Source: Phoronis australis (lineage: Eukaryota > Phoronida > Phoronidae). From it: 64,000 nucleotides of DNA. A program made the position numbers and the translations under genes. Location of the stretch: positions 429,160-493,159 of the forward strand of contig NMRA01000306.1 in assembly GCA_002633005.1 (NCBI GenBank), read 5' to 3'. Shown here one piece after another: positions 23,425 through 34,211 of this stretch. Every line of letters starts with the position of its first letter. Position 1 is the first letter of the stretch. The notes under the pieces were generated by a model. It was not told the DNA's origin and did not search any database. It was given only the letters and a program-made list of their open reading frames with translations.

Positions 23425-24049
23425 GTATGAGGCCGTGAAACATCTCCGTGTCTGTGGCCGGCAATGGGGCTATTCGGAAAATCTACAATAACTAGAGGGC
23501 GTGCGTGTTCTAGTGGTGATAGATTAACAGCCTCGATTTCGCGAGCCCTTTAAATACATGGTGAAATGGCTTGCAGCCGTGCCAGCTGAATCTGAGATTG
23601 CGTAAAAAGGGTGCTTCTATGAGAGGAAGTAAGCACGACCTCATACAAAGGTAAGGTTTGTGATTATTTTTACGATTATTCCATGATTATTCTACCGATG
23701 CCTGTTAACTGAGGCACTCGCCGATGTCGACTTCGCGGCAGTCAGTCGCCAGCCAGAGTCTGGTTAATCTTTATATATTGTGATATGTGATACGATACTT
23801 GACGTAGCAATCGGGATCTTTTCGTACATCAAAGCATTATTATTGTTTGGAATGATTTCTAAAAGTTTATCAGTGATAGTTACATCAATCAATGCTGAAT
23901 GTTTATGCTGTCAACTCGATACAGGTTAATGAGTTAAGATTACAATCCAATCCCAATGGTAAAGGGTACGTGAGTGATAAATATCCATTGCATTAGACTA
24001 TTTGTTTACTCCCTATCATATGTCTTCTGGCAATCTGTTACACGTTGAA

Positions 24050-24125
24050 ATGGAAATCTATCACGTCAGTTTTCACGTAAACTTTGGTTTTTAGGTTTGA
24101 AGGCTTGTAGCGTGCAGAGGAGATA
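24050..24125 (-). pseudogene. Cargo terminal exon in the left unit, acceptor lost
   Basis: Minus-strand sequence ISSARYKPSNLKTK then VIDFHFNV and stop TAA. The right unit has the same end (31174-31265) preceded by ~320 bp that are missing here, including the splice acceptor. The left copy is therefore a deletion derivative, and this exon is probably dead. Confidence 0.45.
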
Positions 24126-25569
24126 TGCTGTTTTGCTACTTGTATCAATTGTAAAACCAGATATATATTACATTTTCCGAATTCACAGTGACTGAATAGT
24201 CTTAACTCATGCCTTGAAATGTTGCAAGTCGTTATAAATTCAAATGACTGCCATTTTTGTGAAAATTGCATTTTTGATGGTGCCTTACGATTTGTAATTA
24301 CCCTTCAACAACAGAAAGATTATCCATCATTTTTAAATGACCCAAGTCTTCATATCTTCTTTTAGAAGAAAAATGGTTCCCTCAACCTTAGGCTAGACGT
24401 ATGCTTGACAGACCCATGAACCTGTAATCTGAGTTTAAAATTGCTGAAAGTATCAAAATTAAAAAGGCTTAAAAATTGGTAACAAAGGTTTGAAGTTGTC
24501 TCAAAAAACTTGTATATTTTACAAACAAGTGATGCGTTTAAAGAATTGTTATGGCTAGGGATAAAAAATAAAGACACATTTTTATGAAATACTCATTATA
24601 TACACCCTTAGTTTCTGAAAATAGTAAATATTTACTTTTATGTGAAACTGTAGACCAATCACCATATATTTTTGAAAAACAGGGATAACGTTTTTGATCC
24701 AATCTGGAGTACTTAATTATTCATATTTCAATATTTGTTCCAGGAGCAGTGACGTTTTAAGACCACTTCAAGCTGTATCATAGACAAGCTTTGTTACTCC
24801 GTTCTCTTCCCACAGCACTTCCACACACCAGCAGTGCTGCTTGGCACAATGTGCAAGTCAGTGGCCCTGGAGAAATGTGAATCGCAGTACTAAGTTACCA
24901 TAAGACAATGTGCCAGTGGAGTGTCTGTGTATCCAGACGAACTATATCTGACTGCTACACAAATAAGCCTTGTTGGTGAGGATGCCCTTTCATAGGCAAT
25001 GAGTCATGTGTGGACAATAGCTTATTTCCTTTCCTGGAAGAAACATGAGGGACTGAAGCTAAAGAAGACCTAGTCACACTCTGGTCTAGTTCAGAGTCTG
25101 ATTTTGGGCTCAAAACGATTCAAGTGATATGCTGCTGTGTTTACCTTCAAGGGTCTAATTGTGGATGTTATTGAGGCTGAATGAGGTTACATGAAAGAAA
25201 GCCACGTGTTGAAACTGGACCTTTTTTACAAGCGCTTCTATAGGCCATTGAAACTAGAACCCAGTGAAATGAAAGCCAAAAGCTGAGTGACATTAAATTT
25301 TCCTTTCAGAAGAAAGGCTTTATACTATTGGTAAAAACTTTTCAATTTGGTACAGATTATGGGGAAATGACATTCAGTGACTGCATCGATTGTCTTATTG
25401 TATGTTTTCAATTGTAGCTAGCTGGATAAGAATCTGCTATGCACAAGATTCGAGAATAAACAATTATCAGTGTATTTAAAAACAAATGGCAAACTGAAAA
25501 AGCACAGAAAGAAACAACATTGCGAGGGAGTCCATAATCAGGCATATCAGGTGCTGAATTTCTGAATTA

Positions 25570-25676
25570 CGTTCAATTCTCTCAGGTTATTGCTGAAGGA
25601 TTGCTTTTCACTTTGTCCAACGGTGAAATAGATGGTCAGGCGGTTGGTTTCAGTTGTTTTTTCTTGCCTGTAACAG
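25570..25676 (-). pseudogene. Cargo internal exon in the left unit
   Basis: The acceptor TATTTCTATTCTGTTACAG precedes a coding stretch QEKTTETNRLTIYFTVGQ then SEKQSFSNNLRELN on the minus strand. A possible donor AAC|GTAATT follows. The same exon is present at 29325-29423 in the right unit, with only a few changes and no frameshift. Its phase (2 in) does not match exon 1 (phase 1 out), so an exon is missing or the linkage is wrong. Confidence 0.45.
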
Positions 25677-26314
25677 AATAGAAATATTAGCAAATTGTAA
25701 AAGAAAAGACAAGACAAAACTACTTTTGTAAGGCAGAACATACTTGACATTTCATCTTCATGTTTATGTGTAGAAACTAATAACCTTTGTACCCAAGTCT
25801 TATTTAATATCTGAATTAAAATATGTGAAACAGGCTAAAAGTGATTTAACAATGTGTATTTTTCATGACACTTAAAATGTGCTTCTGATCTCAACAAGTA
25901 AAATTCATTCTAGGTGTCAATTTTTTTCCAATGCAATGTTACGACATTTACTGAATTAAGGCTTATTCATGTTAATTCGATAACTGAGCTGGTGGTCCTG
26001 GGGGTGGGGTCCACGATAAAATAAGGAAACTCACTCACCTAGAGAATTTTATTGGAAACAGCATAGTTTTGAAGAGAAACTGCTGTGAAAAAGTCACTCT
26101 TGACTTCTGTGCATCACGTACCATACACCTCTTATTTTGGGAGCACTGTCTCACCCAGGCCAATATGAATATGTGCTGCTAGCCTACCCGGCATCGGGTG
26201 AGCTTCCAAAAAGAAACACTTAGTTCCACTCAATAAAACTGTTATTCAGTGGGGTAACTGGTGGGGATAACATCACCGAACGATGTTGATAGAAACTGAT
26301 TGCTAAAAACTTAC

Positions 26315-26550
26315 CAAGTAATGTTGTGTAGTCTCCGAATGGAACCGCATAGTCATAGACATAGAGCACACACGGGGCTTCAGCATCCACACACTTTTTG
26401 TCAGTTAGTTGACCCTGTTGACCGTAATTGTCCACGAATATAGTAACCTTAGGTCTTTTGGGAATTTCTGGCCACCTGTCGAAGACTTGCACCAGGGAAA
26501 TTAGCAGTAATAAGGCTTAGCGCGATAGCGTATTTTGATAAAAATTCCAT
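26315..26550 (-). pseudogene. Cargo exon 1: signal peptide plus N-terminal domain, frameshifted
   Basis: Minus-strand ATG at 26550 gives MEFLSKYAIA. A one-base shift then joins it to a hydrophobic ALLLLISLVQVFDRW, and onward to PKRPKVTIFVDNYGQQGQL, KKCVDAEAPCVLYVYDYAVP and FGDYTTLLG, ending at a strong donor CTTG|GTAAGT at 26315 (phase 1). The combination of start, hydrophobic core, two Cys and donor looks like the first exon of a secreted protein. As given, the first frame stops soon after, so the copy is broken or contains a base-call error. Family not recognised. It lies inside the transposon-like unit 100 bp from its end. Confidence 0.5.
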
Positions 26551-26652
26551 CTTTTACCAGTTGTTTACATGCAGACAGCCACGCATGCGCAATTTAATCA
26601 CCACTAGTACAGCAGCGACACCGCGAGGAGAATTCTCCGAATAGCCCCATTG

Positions 26653-27600
26653 TCAACTGTGAGTCTTTCCATACATTCCGTTGCCTGTGCATGTTCACAG
26701 CGCCTCTCTAGTATTTCTTGGTCACTGCATTCCGGTTCGAACTGATAGCCTTTGAAACTTAACGATCCACCTGCAAATCTCTTCGTCGGATTAGCTCTCG
26801 TCTTAATCGGGATTGCGAGTTACCATGTTGACGTTCATTATTCTGTGTTCTGTTTCAAATTGAATTATTTTCACCCTAACCAATGCTTATAACAAAGTCT
26901 GTCTCATTAGATACAATTTGTAACGCCTTTGGAGTATTGGTGAGTGCAAATGTTTTGAGAAGCCAGCAATGAATAAACCTCTGCGTTACCGACTTCAGAT
27001 GCAATGAAGGTAATTGGCCGGGCACCGAGGCCGTGTTGAGCGCATGCTAATTCATTGTTTACTGACAGGAAGCTGTTGTGAAACAACAACACGATTTTAT
27101 GTGCTACATGGTCACATGTTAGGGGAATCTTTATTTAGAGATACATGTACACTGTACAACTTTTGCTCTGACGGTTCTGTAAAAGGGCAACTTGGCTTCG
27201 CGGCCCCCGACAAGTAAGTAGACTTGCAGTTTCGTCGTTACTTCACCAAAATAATTGCGTGCACATTATTTCTTTGGCTCACTAATATAGTGTTTTCGTG
27301 ATTGGAGGTTTAGTTTCCAATTTAAGCGGGTTTATGATCCCGATGTCCAGTCCCGGCGACCACGACGGGCCTGATCGGGTTCCGATGCACTGGCTGGGAT
27401 AACAAGCGTTTTGTGTGTTTAGAACTGAAAAATGGCAAGCTTAAAATTACATCACTCAGATATCTTTCACGTCTGTACATCACGGAAGAATGATTCAAGT
27501 TTATCACCAAACAGACCCAAACTCCCGCGATCGACCATGATAACTTGGCCTACCGAACCTACATGTAGGAGTCTACACTCCTTGAGCGAACTCTGTAGGC
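26653..27600. other. Unique spacer between the inverted units, no gene recognised
   Basis: Mixed-composition sequence with several short open frames and no domains. CG-containing words cluster at 27340-27420. It separates the two inverted units together with 27600-28563. Confidence 0.35.
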
Positions 27601-27604
27601 TACC

Positions 27605-27650
27605 GCAGTGGTGGATCTAGGATATCACAAGGGGGGGCCAACATTTTGTC
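27605..27650. mobile_element. Half of a hAT-type MITE
   Basis: CAGTGGTGGATCTAGGATAT followed by a G run matches the left terminus of the elements at 1997 and 5564. I do not see a matching right end downstream, so the copy is truncated. Confidence 0.45.
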
Positions 27651-27805
27651 TGTAAACATTTGCGCTAAGCACGATTGTAGATGCGCATAGCACCGAATGG
27701 GGGAGGAAAATTTTTTATTTTTCCTCTGAAAATCAAGCATTTTCCTTGATTCCTGAAGTATTATCCAAGAAAAAAACGGAGAACTTATCAAACTTGAAAA
27801 ACTGC

Positions 27806-27877
27806 AATTACCACAGACTCTAACACACGACCTGGCGGATATAGCGCGCGTGCTTTACCATTGCACCACCACGATTT
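27806..27877 (-). tRNA. Degenerate tRNA or tRNA-derived SINE head
   Basis: On the minus strand GTGGTGCAATGGTAAAGCAC contains a good internal box A (TGGTGCAATGG). About 30 nt further is GGTCGTGTGTTAGAGTC, a weak box B (consensus GGTTCGANNCC). The D arm and part of an anticodon arm (GCGCG-CTATATC-CGC) can be drawn, but the acceptor stem does not pair. It is therefore a pseudogene or SINE head rather than a functional tRNA. Confidence 0.35.
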
Positions 27878-28524
27878 CACTCGTAAATAAATACTAAAAG
27901 ACCTACTTATTTATGGTCCACTGCGGTTGCGCGAGAAACCTACTTCTTTTTTGTAATGCATATTACACTTTTTATATTTTGTGCAATCATTTCGTAATAA
28001 ATTTGTTGTATTTAGAATAGTCTTCAATTGCCTAAAAGACCAATTCCGTTTTTGTGTTGGCATTAATGACGCGATTGCTTTGAAAATCGTCTTAAGCTAA
28101 GGTTTGACAAAGAGAGAATTACGAGTTTCTGAGTGATTCACTAAGACTTCGATTAAAATTTACATCTTACCAGCAGCTTCTGTTTTTTCATCGTGGCTCA
28201 GATTCCATGTTCTTTGAATAATGAAGTAATTTTCTTCATAGCACAGTGAAGCAGACGACAGAAACGGAGTCGTAGTGCACAGCGCCACAGCTGATCGCCT
28301 GGGATATCGCGGGAGAGCCTACATGTATGCTTAGCCATAGTTCCGATACCATTGCGCCGTGTTCCGAATGTGACACTTGAAATTGGATCAGAGCCCCCCT
28401 CCCACGCAAACAAACTAAAACTGCACACATTTAAATCTTGTTTCAGACATATAATGTTAATTACCGGGTTTAATTAATAAATTGCATTTCCCTACGCTTT
28501 TGCTGTTTTATTTTTTTTGCGGCA

Positions 28525-28563
28525 GCCTAGGGGGGGGCCCAGAGGGCCCACCCCCCCCCCCCT
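28525..28563. repeat. G-run / C-run at the gap edge
   Basis: GGGGGGGCCCAGAGGGCCC followed by a long C run directly abuts the block of undetermined bases. Homopolymers of this sort often stop assembly. Confidence 0.7.
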
Positions 28564-28905
28564 NNNNNNNNNNNNNNNNNNNNNNNNNNNNNNNNNNNNN
28601 NNNNNNNNNNNNNNNNNNNNNNNNNNNNNNNNNNNNNNNNNNNNNNNNNNNNNNNNNNNNNNNNNNNNNNNNNNNNNNNNNNNNNNNNNNNNNNNNNNNN
28701 NNNNNNNNNNNNNNNNNNNNNNNNNNNNNNNNNNNNNNNNNNNNNNNNNNNNNNNNNNNNNNNNNNNNNNNNNNNNNNNNNNNNNNNNNNNNNNNNNNNN
28801 NNNNNNNNNNNNNNNNNNNNNNNNNNNNNNNNNNNNNNNNNNNNNNNNNNNNNNNNNNNNNNNNNNNNNNNNNNNNNNNNNNNNNNNNNNNNNNNNNNNN
28901 NNNNN
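28564..28905. other. Assembly gap (342 undetermined bases)
   Basis: All N. The right-hand inverted unit begins at the base after it (28906), and its missing ~520 bp end should lie in or across this gap, so the gap size is probably wrong. Confidence 0.99.
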
Positions 28906-29324
28906 GTACGTGATGCACAGAAGTCAAGAGTGACTTTTTCACAGCAGTTTCTCTTCAAAACTATGCTGTTTCCAATAAAATTCTCTAGATGAGTGAGTTT
29001 CCTTATTTTATCGTGGACCCCACCCCCAGGACCACCAGCTCAGTTATCGAATTAACATGAATAAGCCTTAATTCAGTAAATGTCGTAACATTGCATTGGA
29101 AAAAAACTTGACTCCTAGAATGAATTTTACTTGTTGAGATTAGAAGCACTTTTAGCCTGTTTCACATATTTTTATGCAGATATTAAAATATAAGACTTGG
29201 GTACAAAGTTGATTAGTTTCTACACATAAACATGAAGATGAAATGTCAAATATGTTCTGCCTTACAAAAGTAGTTTTGTCTTGTCTTTTCTTTTACAATT
29301 TGCTAATATTTCTATTCTGTTACA

Positions 29325-29423
29325 GGCAAGAAAAAACAACTGAAACCAACCGCCTGACCATCTATTTCACAGTTGGACAAAGTGAAAAGCAATCCTTCAG
29401 CAATAACCTGAGAGAATTAAACG
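29325..29423 (+). CDS. Cargo internal exon in the right unit
   Basis: The acceptor TATTTCTATTCTGTTACAG then QEKTTETNRLTIYFTVGQ, SEKQSFSNNLRELN and a possible donor AAC|GTAATT. It is the counterpart of the exon at 25570-25676 and keeps an open frame. Its conservation of reading while flanking intron sequence drifts could reflect coding constraint, but the sample is small. Confidence 0.4.
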
Positions 29424-31164
29424 TAATTCAGTAATTCAGCACCTGATATGCCTGATTATGGACTCCCTCGCAATGTTGTTTCTTTTTGTGCTTTTTCAGT
29501 TTGCCATTTGTTTTTAGATACACTGATAATTGCTTATTCTCGAATCTTGTGCATAGCAGCTAGCTACGATTGAAAACATACAATAAGACAATTGATGCAG
29601 TCACTGAATGTCGTTTCCCCATAATCTGTACCAAATTGAAAAGTTTTTACCAATAGTATACAGCCTTTCTTCTGAAAGGAAAAATTAATGTCACTCAGCT
29701 TTTGGCTTTCGTTTCACTGGGTTCTAGTTTCAATGGCCTATAGAAGCGCTTGTAAAAAAGGTCCAGTTTCAACACGTGGCTTTCTTTCATGTAACCTCAT
29801 TCAGTCTCTATAACATCCACAATTAGACCCTTGAAGGTAAACACAACAGCATATCACTTGAATCGTTTTGAGCCCAAAATCAGACTCTGAACTAGACCAG
29901 AGTGTGACTAGGTCTTCTTTAGCTTCATTCCCTCATGTTTCTTCCAGGAAAGGAAATAAGCTATTGTCCACACATGACTCATTGCCTATGAAAGGGCATC
30001 CTCACCAACAAGGCTTATTTGTGTAGCAGTCAGATACAGTTCGTCTGGATACACAGACACTCCACTGGCACATTGTCTTATGGTAACTTAGTACTGGGAT
30101 TCACATTTCTCCAGGGCCACTGACTTGCACATTGTGCCATGCAGCACTGCTGGTGTGTGGAAGTGCTGTGGGAAGAGAACGAAGTAACAGTTGTCTATGG
30201 TACAGCTAGAAGTGGCCTTAAAATGTCACTGAACCTGGAACAAATATTGAAATATGAATAATTAAGTACTCCAGATTGGATCAAAAATGTTATCCCAGTT
30301 TTTCAAAAATATATGGTGATTGGTCTACAGTTTCACATAAAAGTAAAGAATTACTTTTTTCAGAAACCAAGGATGTATATAATGAGCATTGCATAAAACT
30401 GTGTCTTTATTTTTTATCCCTAGCCATAACAATTCTTTAAAGGCATCACTTGTCTGTCAAATATACAAGTTTTTGAGAAAACTTCAAACCTTTGTTACCC
30501 ATTTTCAAGCCTTTTTAATTTTGATACTTTCAGCACTTCTAAACTCAGATTACAGGTTCATGGGTCTGTCAAGCATACTTCTAGCCTAAGGTTGAGGGAA
30601 CCGTTTTTCTTCTAATAGAAGATATGAATACTTGGGTCATTTAAAAATGATGGATAATCTTTCTGTTGTTTAAAAGTAATTATAAATCGTAAGGCACCAT
30701 CAAAAATGCAATTTTCACAAAAATGGCAGTCATTTGAATTTATAACGACTTGCAACATTTCAAGGCATGAGTTAAGACTAAGGCAGTCACTGTGAATTCG
30801 GAAAATATAATACATTTTCGTGGTTATACAATTGATACAAGTAGCAATACAGTTTCATGAAATCAACTTGAAGGGACTTCGTGAAGGTTAAGAATTACCT
30901 CACCATGCTCTTTTCCTCAAACATGTACTACCTGTTATTTCCACACATTCAGTTGTACCAAATATTACAACCCCCATGGCAATCCCCCTCGGGATAATTT
31001 AACAAAAATGACTTTGAAAATAGCTGTTCCTTTTCAAAGGCTTTGTTCGTTGTCTCCAATATTGAAAGTAGGCTTTGACAACAGATCTGCACTGGATGGG
31101 AATATCTTGTTGGTTAGCTGCAGTCAAATGCTAAAAACCAATTTTTGTCCATTCAGGGACGGTA

Positions 31165-31265
31165 CAGAAGCGATGCATATCTCCTCTGCACGGTACAAGC
31201 CTTCAAACCTAAAAACCAAAGGTGACGTGAAAACTGGCGTGATAGATTTCCATTTCAACGTGTAA
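31165..31265 (+). CDS. Cargo terminal exon in the right unit
   Basis: The acceptor TTTTTGTCCATTCAG precedes two possible readings. One is DGTEAMHISSARYKPSNLK, GDVKTGVIDFHFNV, stop. The other (phase 0) is GRYRSDAYLLCTVQAFKPKN, stop. The first is also the frame kept in the left copy. Product unknown, probably the C-terminus of a small secreted protein. Confidence 0.4.
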
Positions 31266-31842
31266 TAGATTTCCAGAAGACATATGATAGGGAGTAAACA
31301 AATAGTCTAATGCAATGGATATTTATCACTGACGTACCCTTTGCCATTGGGATTGGATTGTAATCTTAACTCATTAACCTGTATCGAGCTAACAGCATAA
31401 ACATTCAGCATTCATTGATGTAACTGTCACTGATAAACTTTTAGAAATCATTCCAAACAATAATAATGCTTTGATGTACGAAAAGATCCCGATTGCTACG
31501 TCAAGTATCGTATCACATATCACAACATACAAAGATTAACCAGACTCTGGCTGGCGACTGACTGCCGCGAAGCAGACATCGGCGAGTGTCTCAGTTAACA
31601 GGCATCGGTAGAATAATCATGGAATAATCGTTAAATTAATCACAAACCTTACCTTTGTATGAGGTCGTGCTTACTTCCTCTGATAGAAGCACACTTTTTA
31701 CGCAATCTCAGATTCAGTTGGCACGGCTGCAAGCCATTTCACCATGTATTTAAAGGGCTCGCGAAATCGAGGCTGTTAATATCTATCACCACTAGTACAC
31801 GCACGCCCTCTAGTTATTGCAGATTTTCCGAATAGCCCCATT

Positions 31843-33378
31843 CGATGTATTTGTAAGGGTTTTTATTTAAATTTGATGATTTATTGGTGTAAACGATGCA
31901 TTCAAGCGACAAGGTGACACCAGTAAACTGCTGTGAACGACTGAACTGACTGCCGCGTTCGAAACGATTACGTCATTGGTTAATTTCAACACCTCCGTCT
32001 GCCGTCAGGTGTCAGGTAAAACAACTGAACTTGCTGTTCTCGAGTAGAACTACTCGATCTAAATTGATACAAAATATGTTGTTTTTGGGTGGCATTCTCC
32101 CGCTTTAACGGCTTCAATCGATCCGGCAAACGCGCTACTTTCTCGAAGTCAAACACAAATCAGGGGTGTTTGTCCGCGGCCTGCGTTTACCGTTTACGCC
32201 TAGGCCTACTAGGTCACTTGTTCAATATTCGGCCACGAGAGAAATCCAAGAAACGATGTCAACGTTCAATAATTTTCCGAATTTCGAGTCATGCGAAAGG
32301 CCAGCCTCGGTATTTTATGTGCATTCGTTCGCCGCCGCGTAGGCGTAGTCCGCGTGCTGCGGTCGCGTGCTTCACGGAGACCTACTGAGCTCGTACTGCG
32401 AAACCACGGCGACGGGACTGTGTGAGTTCCTCATTTATTCTTCCCGTCAAAGTACTTTTATAGAGGTAAGTGGTCAACATCTCAACTTTCATTCCAGTTT
32501 CTAGTGCAGTGCCATATATACATTAATTCCACTTCATGTCCATTCTTGCAAAAAGCGAACAGAGGGGGCCATGTACATGTGCAGGGTTTTCCTTGCCTCT
32601 CGTACGCCTACAGCTATACTACAGTAGCCCTAGAGTCAAATATTCAAAAGTTTCGTGTTTCCCGTTTTAATCATGATTCATTTCGGCGTTGAGTCCTGAT
32701 GTGGAACCAGTCCTGCTGTGGAGCATTATGGTCCTGAACAGTACACAATTTGCATTTTGGGTTCAAATTCAATTGTAAACGAAGACGGTCTCTAGGTTGT
32801 AAACAAGTGTTCGGGTTTTCAGGTGTTTACGGTTACTTTAGGTCAACCTTTGCCTCATTGGATTGGTACAGAATGGCATCCTACCCCTGGGCACTTTCTT
32901 TTAATGGTTAAAAGTTTTCAAGCTATCAAATTAGATTGATCACGTCTAGAATCGCCGCATTCATGTGTTCATGCGTGACACTTTCAGGTTGTTTGTTTAA
33001 CATGTCACATAATAGTCAGTGTTCTCGTCAAGTGAAAATCCAAACCTGTCCGGAAGATCTAACTGAAGTCCACCTGGATGTCATTCTTTGTTAAGGGCAA
33101 AAAGCCCGTATGTTGCAGGTTACCCAAAACTGATGGAAGCACCGGCAAACTTGCCCTGAGTTCAGTAACGCTGAAAAGCCAGACTTCGCGAGATTACGCG
33201 AGATGTCGCCCTATATTTTAAATGAGAACGCATGATTTGGGCTAGATTTTGTGAGGTCCTAACTTTACTGAACTGTAACCTGTTGAAGTTACATGTTAAA
33301 ACTGGTCGTGGAGAACACTGATGTATTAAAATGGCTCCTAAGTATATTTGATCGTTGTTTTTCTTTTCTTGTTTACAG
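31843..33378. other. CpG-richer upstream-type region with a candidate 5' exon
   Basis: From 32100 to 32420 CpG density rises (CGCGGCC, CGCCGCCGCG, CGTGCTGCGGTCGCG), as in promoter or first-exon DNA. A strong donor GAG|GTAAGTGG follows at 32465. The open frame at 32089-32388 has no domain. This may be the 5' non-coding exon of a plus-strand transcript. Confidence 0.35.
33157..33285. mobile_element. Second copy of the 15015-type MITE
   Basis: GAGTTCAGTAACGCTGA at the left, TTTACTGAACTGTAACC at the right, and interior words GAGATGTCGCCCTATATTTT and GGGCTAGATTTTGTGAGGTC correspond to the element at 15015-15163. The termini are more diverged. Confidence 0.6.
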
Positions 33379-33379
33379 G

Positions 33380-33588
33380 TACCGGTTATTACGAAAAAAC
33401 AATTCAAGATTGGAAATAATTGCTTAAAAATCTCGATTACTGGCTGAAAACTCCATCTCATATTTGGAAAATCGAGAGCAAAGAATTTTATTGGGCGAAG
33501 GTCGTTGAACTTTTCTACCTACGAACACTGATCCCGGCTCATGAACCCAGTCGATTATCATTTGAATATCTACGTGAAACAGGGTCAG
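33380..33588 (+). other. Candidate plus-strand exon of unknown coding status
   Basis: The acceptor TTTTCTTGTTTACAG and the donor GGTCAG|GTACGT bracket ~209 nt. One frame is open but reads unlike a conserved protein. Together with the donor at 32465 it could be a second exon of a non-coding or 5'UTR transcript. Confidence 0.25.
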
Positions 33589-33983
33589 GTACGTTAAAAG
33601 AGGCGTGTAGTTAGATTCCGTTTGTTGGAAGATAACACAGTGTGAGACATGTGTTCCGAAAAAGCTGCTGTATTCCACATGCTAAGGCCACTGCACTTCT
33701 CTTTGCCGCGAAAAATGGACGTAATTGGGATATTCCACATCGTACGGTTCTCTGCCACTGAAACATATTTCAACCAGCTCGCCAGGTATTTTAAGGTTTG
33801 CTCTTAAATCTTTAAAACTGTTGTTGACATCAAACCATTTTTCTTTCAGTCTCAAATTTCAAAAAACGATCTGCAACTTCGTCGATTTTTCTCCCTGAAG
33901 ACAAGACACGTCGCTTTCTTTAACTACTATGGGTTCATAATTTACGGTTTTGCTATGGACAGTTGTACTGTTAGGGGCTGTTG

Positions 33984-34054
33984 TTAACATGACCCTGTGG
34001 TAAACGGGTAGCAAAGTGTTTTTCTCGTCCCCGTATACAACAGGGTCATGTTAA
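33984..34054. repeat. Imperfect fold-back, 71 bp
   Basis: TTAACATGACCCTGT and ACAGGGTCATGTTAA are perfect inverse copies. Pairing continues inward with TAAACGGG / CCCGTATA and AAAGTGTTTTT. It is a likely small hairpin element or a terminal remnant. Confidence 0.6.
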
Positions 34055-34211
34055 GAACAGGATGCAGGCAATTTTCAGGACACGGTGCACTAAACGCCCA
34101 CGATCTCATCTAGAAAGGTAATGTTTTCTGTGATGAACAATTTACTATACATGTATTTCACACCAGTGCTTGTAATTCATCTGTGGTGAACGGAGCAAAA
34201 CTTTCGGAAAC

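Larger units (their letters stand above)
23462..26652 (-). mobile_element. TIR-bounded ~3.2 kb unit carrying exons of a secreted-type protein (left copy)
   Basis: The left end CAATGGGGCTATTCGG is the exact inverse of the right end CCGAATAGCCCCATTG. Inside the left end are further words (AGAGGGCGTGCGTG, ACTAGTGGTGATAG, GCGAGCCCTTTAAATACATGG), partly repeated inversely near the right end (TCACCACTAGTAC at 26599). Most of the unit (23462 to 26130) recurs in inverted orientation at 28906-31842 with about 95% identity by eye. No transposase was seen, so the unit is non-autonomous or decayed. It carries candidate cargo exons on the minus strand (separate entries). A target duplication is not evident. 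Confidence 0.65.
28906..31842 (+). mobile_element. Inverted right copy of the TIR-bounded cargo unit
   Basis: Reverse complement of 23462-26130 with scattered substitutions and indels. It ends in CCGAATAGCCCCATT at 31842, preceded by the same subterminal words as the left copy (CATGTATTTAAAGGGCTCGC, CACTAGTACACGCACGCCC). It differs by ~320 bp present only here (about 30820-31170). The inner end is cut by the gap at 28905. The cargo exons lie on the plus strand. Confidence 0.65.

Noticed and set aside
27806-27877. Functional tRNA gene
   Set aside because: Box A is good but the acceptor stem does not pair and box B is degraded; kept only as a tRNA-like relic.
28482-28958. Four ~140-codon frames across the gap
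   Set aside because: They consist almost wholly of undetermined bases.
23462-31842. Polinton or other large self-replicating transposon
   Set aside because: No polymerase, integrase or capsid-like frames were seen between the termini.
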